Of a stretch of DNA of 40,743 nt, positions 15,444-24,091 are shown piece after piece (positions within the stretch are counted from its first letter, which is position 1; every line of letters starts with the position of its first letter). Location: positions 1 through 40,743 of the forward strand of contig JAEYXN010000185.1 in assembly GCA_023431285.1 (NCBI GenBank), written 5' to 3'. This DNA is from Bacteroidota bacterium (GTDB lineage Bacteria > Bacteroidota > Bacteroidia > Cytophagales > Cyclobacteriaceae). Both the position numbers and the translations under genes were made by a program. The notes under the pieces were generated by a model. It was given only the letters and a program-made list of their open reading frames with translations. It did no database searches and had not been told where the DNA came from.

Positions 15444-16205
15444 TTAAGCACCCTTAATCACTTCGGTGAATTCCCTTGACTTTAATGAAGCTCCTCCTAC
15501 GAGGCCACCGTCAACATCAGGGCAAGCGAACAGTTCCTTTGAGTTGCCAGCGTTCACGCTGCCACCATAAAGAATGATGATCTGGTCTGCAATTGTCTGG
15601 CCATACTTCGAAGCAATGTGTGTCCTAATTACTTTGTGCATATCCTGTGCTTGCTGGGCAGAAGCCGTCTTGCCCGTACCGATCGCCCACACAGGTTCGT
15701 AAGCGATGACCACCTTCTGAACCGCTGTTGCATCCAGATGAAACAGTGCTTCTTCAACCTGTTTTGTCACCAATGCTTCGTGAGTATTGGCTTCACGAAC
15801 GTCAAGAGGTTCGCCACAACAGAAAATAGGGGTTAAGCCATGTTTCAACGCGATGTCTACCTTCTTGGCAAGCAACTTTCCGTCTTCGCCAAAATACTGG
15901 CGACGCTCACTGTGTCCGAGAATGACGTAGGGGATTCCAATAGACTTAAGCATGGCAGCGGAAACTTCGCCGGTGTATGCGCCAGATTCGTGCTCACTGC
16001 AGTTCTGGGCTCCCAATGAGATGCGGGAATCATTTCCAATTACATTCTTCAGAGGAACCAGATAAGGGAAAGGAACACAAAAGATAACTTTTGCATTTCC
16101 ACGAACTTCATCGGCAACCATTCCGATCACCTCAGAAGCAAGAATATTTGCTTCCTCGAAAGTCTTGTTCATTTTCCAGTTTCCGGCTACGATTTTCTGA
16201 CGCAT
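15444..16205 (-). CDS. tpiA: Triosephosphate isomerase
   Basis: The 253-residue TIM-barrel enzyme interconverts dihydroxyacetone phosphate and glyceraldehyde 3-phosphate in glycolysis. All catalytic residues are visible: Asn9 and Lys11 (GNWKMNK), His98 (ILGHSERR), and Glu170 in AYEPVWAIGTGKT, which also contains the flexible loop 6. GGLVGGASL near the C-terminus binds the phosphate. Length is normal. A good promoter lies upstream at 16232-16260, and prmA follows after 32 bases. Confidence 0.98.
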   Translation of the reverse strand: MRQKIVAGNWKMNKTFEEANILASEVIGMVADEVRGNAKVIFCVPFPYLVPLKNVIGNDSRISLGAQNCSEHESGAYTGEVSAAMLKSIGIPYVILGHSERRQYFGEDGKLLAKKVDIALKHGLTPIFCCGEPLDVREANTHEALVTKQVEEALFHLDATAVQKVVIAYEPVWAIGTGKTASAQQAQDMHKVIRTHIASKYGQTIADQIIILYGGSVNAGNSKELFACPDVDGGLVGGASLKSREFTEVIKGA

Positions 16206-16231
16206 AGGATTTAAATTTTTAATAGGGTGTG

Positions 16232-16260
16232 CAAAGATAAAAAACCATCGGTCTTATCAA
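16232..16260 (-). promoter_or_regulatory. Bacteroidota-type promoter of tpiA
   Basis: On the minus strand TTG (16260-16258) and TATCTTTG (16239-16232) are spaced by 18 bases, matching the phylum's TTG/TAnnTTTG pattern. The TATCTTTG box ends 26 bases before the tpiA ATG. The element lies in the 96-base gap after gldB. Confidence 0.75.
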
Positions 16261-16301
16261 GGTGACGGTCATGATTTCGGGTCCTTAAATGAACACAATC
16301 G

Positions 16302-17330
16302 TTATCGGCGCTCAGGTTTGTACCGCGATTCCTTGAAAAGTTTCTGAGCGTCGCTCATCTTCATCAAATCCGGCAGCTTTTTATCGGGATGAGTCTCCAT
16401 ATATTTTTCAACGATCTGCCATCCTACCCATTGACCGATCCGGCCCGGACATTTCTCCCCCACCTGGATAGTGAATGGCCTGTCGCCAAGGTAGTCCTTT
16501 TTTACCACGTGGCTCGTGGAGTAAAGGACCTGGCTTTCGATGAACCGCGCCCAGATCAGATCCTGGTTAGCGCGAGATCCCTTAATCTCTTCTGCCGTGT
16601 ATGACATCAGCACGCTATCCGGCACACATGGAAGCATTCTCTTCGCAAAGTAGTACGACTTGCCATACGCTATCATTTCAGCAAGTACAGTCTTGTCATT
16701 CTGATCCGTCTTGTTAATGTTGTTTCCAATGCCGTAGATCAGCATCACGGTAGGCACGATATCGTCAGGATCATAGCGACGAAGGAGGTAGTCATACATA
16801 CGTGGGCGAAACCGTCCATCTTTTCCCAGGTAGAAGTCCAGTCCGACGATCACAAGCGTATCGGTGACAAGCATATCAGTATCCAGACCAGAGATTACCG
16901 TTTGAACTTTAGGAGGAACGTAATCAGGATAATGATATTTAATGTTCCTGAATGCTTCCGTGAACTCATCGCGAAGACCTGAAAGATCTCCAAACACCCG
17001 ACGCGTCTCCGAGAGCAATGTATCTATTCCGGGATTTGTCACTCTCTTGAATATCTCCTTCACGAAAGTCGAATCATCCCGATATTCAGTGCGACGAAAG
17101 ACGTAATCACGCAACATCGGATGCCGTGTAAGCAGACCTATAAGTTCGCCCTTAGTCGAAACACTCGCGATCGAGTCCTGGAGTTGCTCCAGTTCGAAAG
17201 ATACTTCGATGTTCCCCGCGTCAGGTACAACTACGCAAGTCTCCGTGGTCTTTTCTGTACAAGACGTTGCAAAAAATGCCAGTACTGATAGTAAGTATAC
17301 GCAACATTTGAATTTCATTTTCCCTTTCAT
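16302..17330 (-). CDS. gldB: Gliding motility lipoprotein GldB
   Basis: The 342-residue protein starts with a lipoprotein signal peptide whose lipobox is ATSC (lipidated Cys24). The body carries the conserved GldB pattern: HYPDYVPPKVQTVISGLDTD, then GLDFYLGKDGRF, the PEDIVP-like DPDDIVPTVM, GKSYYFAKRMLPCVPDS, FIESQVLYST and PGRIGQWVGWQIVEKYME near the C-terminus. GldB was named from Flavobacterium gliding mutants and is tied to gliding and type IX secretion, although homologues occur in non-gliding relatives. I chose the ATG at 17330; a TTG at 17339 overlapping the upstream stop and an ATG at 17318 are alternatives that keep the signal peptide. It follows the DUF6702 gene almost without gap. 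Confidence 0.88.
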   Translation of the reverse strand: MKGKMKFKCCVYLLSVLAFFATSCTEKTTETCVVVPDAGNIEVSFELEQLQDSIASVSTKGELIGLLTRHPMLRDYVFRRTEYRDDSTFVKEIFKRVTNPGIDTLLSETRRVFGDLSGLRDEFTEAFRNIKYHYPDYVPPKVQTVISGLDTDMLVTDTLVIVGLDFYLGKDGRFRPRMYDYLLRRYDPDDIVPTVMLIYGIGNNINKTDQNDKTVLAEMIAYGKSYYFAKRMLPCVPDSVLMSYTAEEIKGSRANQDLIWARFIESQVLYSTSHVVKKDYLGDRPFTIQVGEKCPGRIGQWVGWQIVEKYMETHPDKKLPDLMKMSDAQKLFKESRYKPERR

Positions 17331-17335
17331 CTTGA

Positions 17336-17833
17336 TCAATCGGCGAATGTAAGCACGCCTGACGGATTATACTTATTCAAGCGAAGACTTCGTACAGTTT
17401 TTCTGCGGGTGAAGTGAACCAGATTAGACTGATCGTCGAATATCTCAGTGAGGACTTGGTTAGTGATGGACACATCCTTCCATTTTTTTACTTTGGCTAC
17501 TTCGATGTAAAAAACAAACGCTTCACCGTCCCTTTCATTGCCCAGGTAATTCAAGACCTGGCGCTTTCCATCCAAAGCGATCGAAACATTTGCCGTGACG
17601 TATTCACGCACCAGCTCATCCAACGTTTTGCCTTTTGGATTAGTAATGTCAAGATCCGGAATCTGATGCCGCTTGCGCATCGCAGTCTCAAGGTCATCCA
17701 CAAAAACACGCATCATGATTTCAAGGGCCTTGTCCTCTTCATCGTAGTTAATTTCCGTTACGCTCACATGTATTGGATGATCTCCTGCGCAAACTCCCAT
17801 CGTAACGAAAAAACAAATCAGTATTCTAATCAT
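17336..17833 (-). CDS. DUF6702 family secreted protein
   Basis: The 165-residue protein has an N-terminal hydrophobic signal sequence (about residues 1-16) followed by HPIHVSVTEINYDEEDKALEIMMRVFVDDLE, the characteristic opening of the DUF6702 family: a beta-rich domain with mature N-terminal His-Pro. The rest alternates short strands (VSIALDGK, FVFYIEVAKVKKWKDVSI). Function is unknown; in Bacteroidota the family tends to occur beside HupE-like membrane proteins and M1 peptidases, exactly as here, where the HupE-like gene is divergent 147 bases away. It is the first gene of a two-gene unit with gldB. Confidence 0.82.
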   Translation of the reverse strand: MIRILICFFVTMGVCAGDHPIHVSVTEINYDEEDKALEIMMRVFVDDLETAMRKRHQIPDLDITNPKGKTLDELVREYVTANVSIALDGKRQVLNYLGNERDGEAFVFYIEVAKVKKWKDVSITNQVLTEIFDDQSNLVHFTRRKTVRSLRLNKYNPSGVLTFAD

Positions 17834-17861
17834 GATCTAATTCACCTGCACTTTAAGACGT

Positions 17862-17869
17862 CAAAAATA
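17862..17869 (-). promoter_or_regulatory. Candidate -7 box for the DUF6702-gldB unit
   Basis: TATTTTTG on the minus strand fits TAnnTTTG perfectly and ends 28 bases before the DUF6702 start. No clear TTG is found 19-21 bases upstream, so only the -7 element is supported. For the divergent HupE-like gene, TAATATTG at 17954-17961 on the plus strand is a one-mismatch candidate, 19 bases before its ATG. Confidence 0.45.
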
Positions 17870-17980
17870 CTCCGAAAGGTCATTCCTTTGAACGGAAATC
17901 ATGCCAAAATTCAGTATGGTCAGGACACACGATTAAATACGGTTTATTTGGTGTAATATTGCCCCCTTTATTTCAGGGAG

Positions 17981-18574
17981 ATGAGTGAGTTTCAAGTATA
18001 CTTCGCCGAGGGGCGCGAACATATTCTTAACTGGCGCTTTGGGTACGACCATATTTTGTTTGTCATCGCCTTATGCGCGTTGTATCTGATGCGGGACTGG
18101 AAGAAAGTTCTCATTCTTGTCACTGCCTTTACGGTCGGTCATTCTATAACTCTCGCACTGGCTGCTCTGAACATAATTCCTGTCAACGAGGAGCTGATAG
18201 AGTTTCTTATACCGACCACCATCTTCGTCACAGCGATTTCGAATCTCTTCAAGAATGAAGAAGCGATCGGGGGCCATAACTTCAGCATCAACTACGCGTA
18301 TGCATTGTTGTTTGGTTTAGTTCATGGAATGGGCTTTTCTAACTATTTTAGAACCATTCTTGGCAAAGATCGTGGAATTGTGTCCCAGTTATTGGCCTTT
18401 AATCTAGGCCTGGAGTTGGGTCAAATAATTATCGTTGTCATCTTTCTGTCAGCGAGTTTTATTTTCGTTGATTTGTTTAACGTAAGCCGTCGGGATTGGA
18501 AGATCGTCGTATCCTCCATGATAGCAGGTATTGCGTTAGTCCTGATGAAGGACACTGCTTTTTGGACTGAATAA
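17981..18574 (+). CDS. HupE/UreJ-like integral membrane protein
   Basis: The 197-residue protein has about six predicted membrane helices and the conserved polar residues of the HupE/UreJ-like family: GYDHILFVIAL (Asp23, His24), FTVGHSITL (His54), LFGLVHGMGFS (His115) and FNLGLELGQ (Glu146). Relatives are linked to nickel or cobalt handling in hydrogenase and urease systems, but neither system is visible here, so a metal-transport role is only an inference from the intramembrane His/Glu residues. Thirteen bases separate it from the first M1 metallopeptidase gene, and DUF6702 is divergent. That context suggests a link between the membrane protein and the zinc peptidases. Confidence 0.87.
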   Translation: MSEFQVYFAEGREHILNWRFGYDHILFVIALCALYLMRDWKKVLILVTAFTVGHSITLALAALNIIPVNEELIEFLIPTTIFVTAISNLFKNEEAIGGHNFSINYAYALLFGLVHGMGFSNYFRTILGKDRGIVSQLLAFNLGLELGQIIIVVIFLSASFIFVDLFNVSRRDWKIVVSSMIAGIALVLMKDTAFWTE

Positions 18575-18587
18575 CAATTAACCTAAT

Positions 18588-20801
18588 ATGAATCGTTTGT
18601 TTTTTGCATTGCTGTTGCTCACCGCAGCGACAGCGAGCGCTCAGGAAATGCCGAAATGGCAAGGCAAGTTTGAGCAGCTTGACCAGCTTCTACCAACCCC
18701 CAATGAGTATAGAACCGGCTCCGGCGCGCCCGGCCCCCGGTATTGGCAACAACAAGCCGATTACGTCATCAACGTCACGCTCAATGATCAAAATCAATCT
18801 ATAACAGGATCGGAAACGATTACCTATCACAATAACTCACCGGATGTCCTCACCTTCCTTTGGCTGCAACTTGACCAGAATCTTCTTGCTGAAGAGAACA
18901 CTCTGGCGCGCACCAATACAGGTTCCGTGAAAGACTCTGTTGCCGCGAAAGCATACGCTGAAGATGTATCCGATTTCAAAGGCGGATATCAAATCAAATC
19001 CATTAAAGATGCCAGCGGAAAGGCGCTGCCCTATCTCATCAACAACACGATGATGCGGGTAGACATCCCTCAGCCCCTCAAGCCCGGCGAAAAAATCTCT
19101 TTCTCCATTGACTGGTCTTACAACATCAACGACCGCAGTATTTTCAGTGAACGCAGCGGACTGGAGTTTTTCCCTGAAGACGGAAACTTCGTCTACACTA
19201 TCGCTCAATTCTTCCCCAGAATGTGCGTGTATGATGACTACGAAGGATGGCAAAATAAACAATTCCTCGGCAGCGGAGAGTTTGCGCTTCCTTTTGGAAA
19301 CTACAAAGTAAAGATCACTGTTCCTGCAGATCACATTGTTGCCTCCACCGGCGTCCTCCAGAATCCGCAAGACGTTCTTACAAAAGCTGAGCAGGACCGA
19401 TTCAACAAAGCCAAGACGACCTTCGACAAACCAGTCTTCATCGTAACCCAGGATGAAGCGGTCAAAAAAGAAAAAACAAAAAGCTCTGCCCAAAAAACAT
19501 GGGAATTCCACGCAGAGAATGTTCGCGACTTTGCTTTTGCATCATCGCGGAAATTTATCTGGGATGCACAAGCTGTGAAGATCGGCGACAAGACTCCGCT
19601 TGCAATGTCGTTCTATCCAAAGGAAGGAAATCCTCTCTGGCAGCAGGAGTCTATTAAGGCAGTGAAGAACACGCTTGAAGTATACTCTCGACTCACAATC
19701 GATTACCCTTATCCTGTAGCAATCTCTGTTCATGCTGCGAGCATCGGCATGGAGTACCCGATGATTTGCTTCAACTTCGGTCGGCCTGCAAAGAACGGAA
19801 CATACTCACCAAATGTGAAGCAAGGAATGATCGGCGTGATCATCCACGAAGTTGGTCACAACTTCTTCCCTATGATTGTGAACAGCGATGAACGCCAGAG
19901 CACATGGATGGATGAAGGTGTCAACAGCTTTGTTCAGCTGCTCACCGAACTGGAACGCTATCCTGAGATCGATTGGTCCCGTGGAAAACCATCGGCTATC
20001 GTCGGTTATATGAAAGGTGACAAAAGTAAAATGCGTCCCCTGATGACAAACTCCGAGCAGATCATCAACTTTGGCGCTGAGCAATACGCGAAAGCCGCTG
20101 CCGGTCTTTATATGTTGCGCGAGACGATAATGGGTCCCGAGCTTTTTGACCGTGCATTCAAAGAATATTCTCAACGCTGGGCATTCAAACACCCTAAGCC
20201 TGCTGATTTCTTCAGAACGATGGAAGACGCGTCAGCAGTTGATCTCGATTGGTTCTGGAGAGGATGGTTCTATTCCACTGACCAGTGCGATCAGACACTC
20301 GAACAAGTGAAATGGTTTAAGATGCGCAAGGAAGAAACAGATCCGGAAAAGAAAAGGGTTTCCGTAAAACAGGGAAATGCCTCTGCATCGGAAGCTCCTG
20401 CAAACTTCGACAACGGTCCGATGCCATTCAGCCTGTTGCCCACGGATCCGAAATTCAATGGAGAGTTTCGCAGCGCTGCCAACGACAAGGAGATCATGGC
20501 AAAACTGCAAGACAAGAATGTTTATGAAGTAACTCTCTCAAACAAGGGAGGTCTTGTAATGCCCGTGATCCTTCAATGGACCTATAAAGATGGAACTACA
20601 GAGGTGGACAGAATTCCCGCGGAGATCTGGAGACTCAACGAATCCCGCGTGACCAAGGTCTTCATCAAAGACAAGGAAGTGGTCAATGTTGTTCTTGATC
20701 CTAAACTGGAAACATCTGATATCAATATTGAAGATAACGTGTTCCCAAGAGGTGCTGGCGGAGCATCGAAGTTCGATCAATTCAAAAAGAAAACGAACTA
20801 G
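18588..20801 (+). CDS. Secreted M1-family metallopeptidase (first of two tandem paralogues)
   Basis: The 737-residue protein has a signal peptide (MNRLFFALLLLTAATASAQ). An N-terminal beta-sandwich of the M1 type (about residues 50-270) contains the motif for binding an extended chain, and the thermolysin-like domain has the zinc site HEVGH (His420, His424) with the third ligand Glu443 in WMDEG, 19 residues later. The usual GAMEN-type motif is replaced by GMEYP (around residue 388). The C-terminal third (about 600-737) is a beta-rich region ending in SKFDQFKKKTN. It probably degrades peptides or proteins outside the cytoplasm. It follows the HupE-like gene by 13 bases and is followed by a close paralogue, so a tandem duplication is clear. 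Confidence 0.92.
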   Translation: MNRLFFALLLLTAATASAQEMPKWQGKFEQLDQLLPTPNEYRTGSGAPGPRYWQQQADYVINVTLNDQNQSITGSETITYHNNSPDVLTFLWLQLDQNLLAEENTLARTNTGSVKDSVAAKAYAEDVSDFKGGYQIKSIKDASGKALPYLINNTMMRVDIPQPLKPGEKISFSIDWSYNINDRSIFSERSGLEFFPEDGNFVYTIAQFFPRMCVYDDYEGWQNKQFLGSGEFALPFGNYKVKITVPADHIVASTGVLQNPQDVLTKAEQDRFNKAKTTFDKPVFIVTQDEAVKKEKTKSSAQKTWEFHAENVRDFAFASSRKFIWDAQAVKIGDKTPLAMSFYPKEGNPLWQQESIKAVKNTLEVYSRLTIDYPYPVAISVHAASIGMEYPMICFNFGRPAKNGTYSPNVKQGMIGVIIHEVGHNFFPMIVNSDERQSTWMDEGVNSFVQLLTELERYPEIDWSRGKPSAIVGYMKGDKSKMRPLMTNSEQIINFGAEQYAKAAAGLYMLRETIMGPELFDRAFKEYSQRWAFKHPKPADFFRTMEDASAVDLDWFWRGWFYSTDQCDQTLEQVKWFKMRKEETDPEKKRVSVKQGNASASEAPANFDNGPMPFSLLPTDPKFNGEFRSAANDKEIMAKLQDKNVYEVTLSNKGGLVMPVILQWTYKDGTTEVDRIPAEIWRLNESRVTKVFIKDKEVVNVVLDPKLETSDINIEDNVFPRGAGGASKFDQFKKKTN

Positions 20802-20822
20802 ACACAAAACTTTGGCTATATT

Positions 20823-20865
20823 CAATGCCGGTGCTGGAAATATCCTCGCCGGCATTGTTGTTTAA
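20823..20865 (+). terminator. Inverted repeat between the two M1 genes, probable weak terminator
   Basis: CAATGCCGG (20823-20831) and CCGGCATTG (20849-20857) form a perfect 9-base stem with a 17-base loop, 21 bases after the first M1 gene's stop, followed by the T-rich TTGTTTAAAT. The long loop and interrupted T run make it a weaker terminator. A new promoter box follows at once, so the two paralogues may be separate transcripts. Confidence 0.55.
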
Positions 20866-20868
20866 ATC

Positions 20869-20876
20869 TATATTTG
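20869..20876 (+). promoter_or_regulatory. Candidate -7 box for the second M1 gene
   Basis: TATATTTG is a perfect TAnnTTTG match and ends 20 bases before the ATG at 20897. A TTG lies at 20855-20857, only 11 bases upstream, so a properly spaced -33 element is missing. If used, it excludes the longer open frame that would begin at 20825. Confidence 0.5.
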
Positions 20877-20896
20877 AATTCATAACATTAACCTGG

Positions 20897-23113
20897 ATGA
20901 GACGCCTGATATTACTCTGCGCTATTGGTGCAGCTATCACCGCCTCCGCGCAAACGCCCGCGTGGAAAGGCAAGTTCGAACAGTTGGAGCAAAAGCTTCC
21001 CACCCCTAATAGTTACCGGACCGGCTCAGGTGCCCCGGGCGCTTCGTACTGGCAACAACGCGCCGATTATGTGATCGACGTTGAGGTGGACGACAAAACC
21101 CAGATATTGAAAGGGTCTGAACAGATCACCTATCATAACAACTCACCGGAGGCGCTGAAATATCTGTGGGTCCAGCTTGACCAGAACATCTTCTCGAAAA
21201 GCAGTATCGCGAACCGTACCTCTCAAGGTGCAGTACAGGATTCTGTCCCTGCGAAATTCTTTTTGTTTAATGAAGGGTCCACCTACGACGGAGGATATAC
21301 TATTTCTTATGTGAATGACGCTGCCGGAAAAGCGCTCCCTTATGTGATCAACAACACAATGATGAGAGTTGATCTGCCGGCTCCGCTGAAGACAGGCGAA
21401 AAGTTCGTCTTCAATATCGCATGGAGTTTCCAGGAAAAGGACAGGAACGAAGTGATGATGGACCGCGGTGGTTATGAGTTCTTCCCTGACGACGGAAACT
21501 ATTTATATACTTTCGCGCAGTGGTTCCCGCGTATGTGTGTGTTCGACGATCACCTTGGATGGCAGAATAAGCAATTCCTTGGACGCGGCGAATTTGCCCT
21601 GGCCTTCGGAGATTATAAGGTCAGAATTACCGTCCCCAGCGACCACATCGTTGCAGCCACGGGAACAATAAAGAACCCCGAGCAGGTCCTTACGCCTGAA
21701 CAGTTAAAACGATATAAGCAGGCGCATACTACCTTCGACAAACCTGTTTTCATTGTTACAGAGCAGGAAGCCCGCGCCAAGGAAAAAGTCAGGTCTTCTA
21801 AAAAGAGCACCTGGGAGTTTCACGCTGAAAATGTGAGAGACTTTGCTTTTGCGAGCTCGCGAAAATTTATCTGGGATGCCCAGGCGGTTAAGCTCAACGA
21901 CAAGACGCCACTAGCCATGTCGTTGTATCCTAAAGAGGGAAATCCTTTGTGGGAGAAAGAGTCTACGAAAGCGATAAAAAATGCGCTTGAAGTTTACTCT
22001 GAACGAACTTTCGATTATCCTTACCCCGTCGCATATTCAATTCATACCGCAAACCAGGGGATGGAATACCCAATGATTTGCTTCAACGGTGGAAGACCAA
22101 ATCCCGACGGCACATATTCAGAGCAGACACTGAATGGTATGGTGTCCGTGATAGTGCATGAGGTCGGACATAATTATTTCCCGATGATCGTAAATTCAGA
22201 TGAACGCCAATGGTCATGGATGGACGAAGGATTAAACACGTTCCTTGAGAAAGAAACCATGAGACTTCGTTATCCTGAGCTCGCCGACGGATGGGGTACC
22301 CCTCAGGGAATTGTTTCTTTCATGCGTGGAGAAAAAAGAGTTATGCGTCCAATTATGACTATGTCTGATAACATCAGGATGTCGGAGTTCGGACCTAATG
22401 CATACGCAAAACCATCGGCAGCCCTCACAGTACTCCGCGAAACTGTTATGGGGCCTGAGCTGTTTGACAGAGCGCTTAAAGAATATTCGAACCGCTGGGC
22501 TTTCAAGCACCCTAAGCCAGCGGACTTCTTCAGAACCATGGAAGATGCATCGGGTGTGGACCTTGATTGGTTCTGGAATGGATGGTTCTATTCTACAGAT
22601 CACGTTGACCTCGACCTCGCTGAGGTGAAGTGGTACCAGGAAAAGCAGGAGCAGGCCGACCCCGAAAGAAAGATGCGTGTGAAAAAGGGGGCATCTGCGG
22701 CGGCCTCTCCAGAGAATAATAATGATTTCTCTTCAGGTCCCCGCGACCTTTCGCTTGATTACTCTCCTGATACCGGAAAGGGCGAATTCCTAAGCCGTAT
22801 CAACCCTGCGGATATCCGCCGCGGCCTTGCCGGAAAAAATCTTTACGAGCTGACGTTTAAAAACAAGGGCGGTCTCATTTCGCCGATCATCATTCAATGG
22901 ACCTATAAAGATGGATCCAAAGAAAAAGAAGTCGTCCCTGCGGAGATCTGGCGTTATAATGAGAATGAAGTGAAGAAGGTATTTATCAAACAGAAGGAAG
23001 TCGTTGCAATTGTCATCGACCCGGATGGCGATCTGGCCGACGTGGAAATGAGTAACAACGTGTTCCCGAAACGCGAAGTATCTAAGTTCGACGAATTCAA
23101 AAAAGGTAAGTAA
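20897..23113 (+). CDS. Secreted M1-family metallopeptidase (second tandem paralogue)
   Basis: The 738-residue protein is closely similar to its upstream neighbour along the whole length: both mature proteins begin with a WKGKFEQLEQ-like sequence followed by the PTPNxYRTGSGAPG stretch. The zinc site is HEVGH (His421, His425) with Glu444 in WMDEG; GMEYP replaces the usual exopeptidase motif. I start at the ATG at 20897, which gives the signal peptide MRRLILLCAIGAAITASAQ; the frame is open back to 20825 but that extension would bury the signal peptide. The copies diverge mainly in residues 110-125 and in the acidic/alanine-rich linker near 620, suggesting different partners or substrates. Confidence 0.92.
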   Translation: MRRLILLCAIGAAITASAQTPAWKGKFEQLEQKLPTPNSYRTGSGAPGASYWQQRADYVIDVEVDDKTQILKGSEQITYHNNSPEALKYLWVQLDQNIFSKSSIANRTSQGAVQDSVPAKFFLFNEGSTYDGGYTISYVNDAAGKALPYVINNTMMRVDLPAPLKTGEKFVFNIAWSFQEKDRNEVMMDRGGYEFFPDDGNYLYTFAQWFPRMCVFDDHLGWQNKQFLGRGEFALAFGDYKVRITVPSDHIVAATGTIKNPEQVLTPEQLKRYKQAHTTFDKPVFIVTEQEARAKEKVRSSKKSTWEFHAENVRDFAFASSRKFIWDAQAVKLNDKTPLAMSLYPKEGNPLWEKESTKAIKNALEVYSERTFDYPYPVAYSIHTANQGMEYPMICFNGGRPNPDGTYSEQTLNGMVSVIVHEVGHNYFPMIVNSDERQWSWMDEGLNTFLEKETMRLRYPELADGWGTPQGIVSFMRGEKRVMRPIMTMSDNIRMSEFGPNAYAKPSAALTVLRETVMGPELFDRALKEYSNRWAFKHPKPADFFRTMEDASGVDLDWFWNGWFYSTDHVDLDLAEVKWYQEKQEQADPERKMRVKKGASAAASPENNNDFSSGPRDLSLDYSPDTGKGEFLSRINPADIRRGLAGKNLYELTFKNKGGLISPIIIQWTYKDGSKEKEVVPAEIWRYNENEVKKVFIKQKEVVAIVIDPDGDLADVEMSNNVFPKREVSKFDEFKKGK

Positions 23114-23121
23114 ATCACCTG

Positions 23122-24084
23122 CTAGGCTAGCCTGGCAAAAAGCCCGGCAGCCCTTAAAAGGTCGACATTGCCTCCTGTGAGGATAATGCCGACCTTTTTA
23201 TTTGCAAAGAGATCTTTATTCTTCAGAACCGAAGCCAGTGGAACAGCGCCCGAAGGTTCTACTATGATCTTCATTCGCTCCCAGATCAGTTTCATCGCCT
23301 GAATGATTTCCTCATCAGACACCGGAAGCACCGCGGCCACATTCTGAGTGACCAGAGGAAACGTTTTACTTCCCAAAGAAGTAAGGAGGCCGTCCGCGAT
23401 GGAGTTTGCCTGTGACGGTTCAGGCTTCCCACTTTTCATTGATCTGAAAGCGTCATCAGCACCTTCGGGTTCCGCTGCATAAACCTGTGTTGATGGCGAA
23501 AAATATCTGGCAGAGAGCACTGTTCCGCTGATAAGACCTCCACCGCCAACGGGGGCGATAAGCGCATGCAATCCTGGAACATCCTCCAGCAGTTCCCTTC
23601 CCGCTGTTGCCTGACCTTCTATCACTTTGTAATCATTGAACGGATGAATCACCGTGGCGCCAGTTCTTTGCACCACATCCGCTAGAACACTTTCGCGGGA
23701 TGCCAGCGTGGCTTCACACTCGATGATCTCTCCGCCATAGGCTCTGACACCATTCTTCTTAACCTCTGGCGCCGTGGAAGGCATCACAATGTACGATGGG
23801 ATCTTTGATATTTGAGCCGCGCGCGCCAACGCCTGTCCATGATTCCCGCTCGAGTGCGTCGCCACACCATGTTTCTTCTTTTCATCCGAAAGGCTCAACA
23901 CGGCATTCATCGCGCCACGCGCTTTGAAGGCCCCGACATTCTGAAAGTTTTCACATTTGAAATACAGCTTACAGCCCGCGATGTCGTTGAGGCTCGCCGA
24001 TTCATGAACCGGTGTTCGATGAATGAATTCCCTGATACGCTCGTGCGCGTCGATGATATCCTGTTTGGTTGGAATTGAATCCAT
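23122..24084 (-). CDS. PLP-dependent threonine dehydratase / serine racemase family enzyme
   Basis: The 320-residue fold-type II PLP enzyme has the expected motifs: the Schiff-base lysine in FKARGAMNAV, the substrate loop SSGNHGQALA, and the phosphate-binding glycine loop APVGGGGLISG. It lacks the C-terminal ACT-like regulatory domain of biosynthetic threonine deaminase (IlvA), so feedback inhibition by isoleucine is not expected. Short forms of this family act as catabolic threonine dehydratase, serine racemase or hydroxyaspartate dehydratase, and sequence reading alone cannot separate them. I start at the ATG at 24084; frames further upstream overlap polA. It follows polA after 7 bases on the same strand and is likely cotranscribed. 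Confidence 0.87.
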   Translation of the reverse strand: MDSIPTKQDIIDAHERIREFIHRTPVHESASLNDIAGCKLYFKCENFQNVGAFKARGAMNAVLSLSDEKKKHGVATHSSGNHGQALARAAQISKIPSYIVMPSTAPEVKKNGVRAYGGEIIECEATLASRESVLADVVQRTGATVIHPFNDYKVIEGQATAGRELLEDVPGLHALIAPVGGGGLISGTVLSARYFSPSTQVYAAEPEGADDAFRSMKSGKPEPSQANSIADGLLTSLGSKTFPLVTQNVAAVLPVSDEEIIQAMKLIWERMKIIVEPSGAVPLASVLKNKDLFANKKVGIILTGGNVDLLRAAGLFARLA

Positions 24085-24091
24085 ATGATGA

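Noticed and set aside
18837..19511. Antisense 224-codon frame over the first M1 gene
   Set aside because: The opposite strand encodes an unambiguous M1 protein conserved with its paralogue; the antisense frame shows no family features.
23124..23133. AGGCTAGCCT palindrome at the end of the PLP enzyme gene
   Set aside because: It is only 10 bases, inside coding sequence, and without a U run, so neither a terminator nor an operator is supported.
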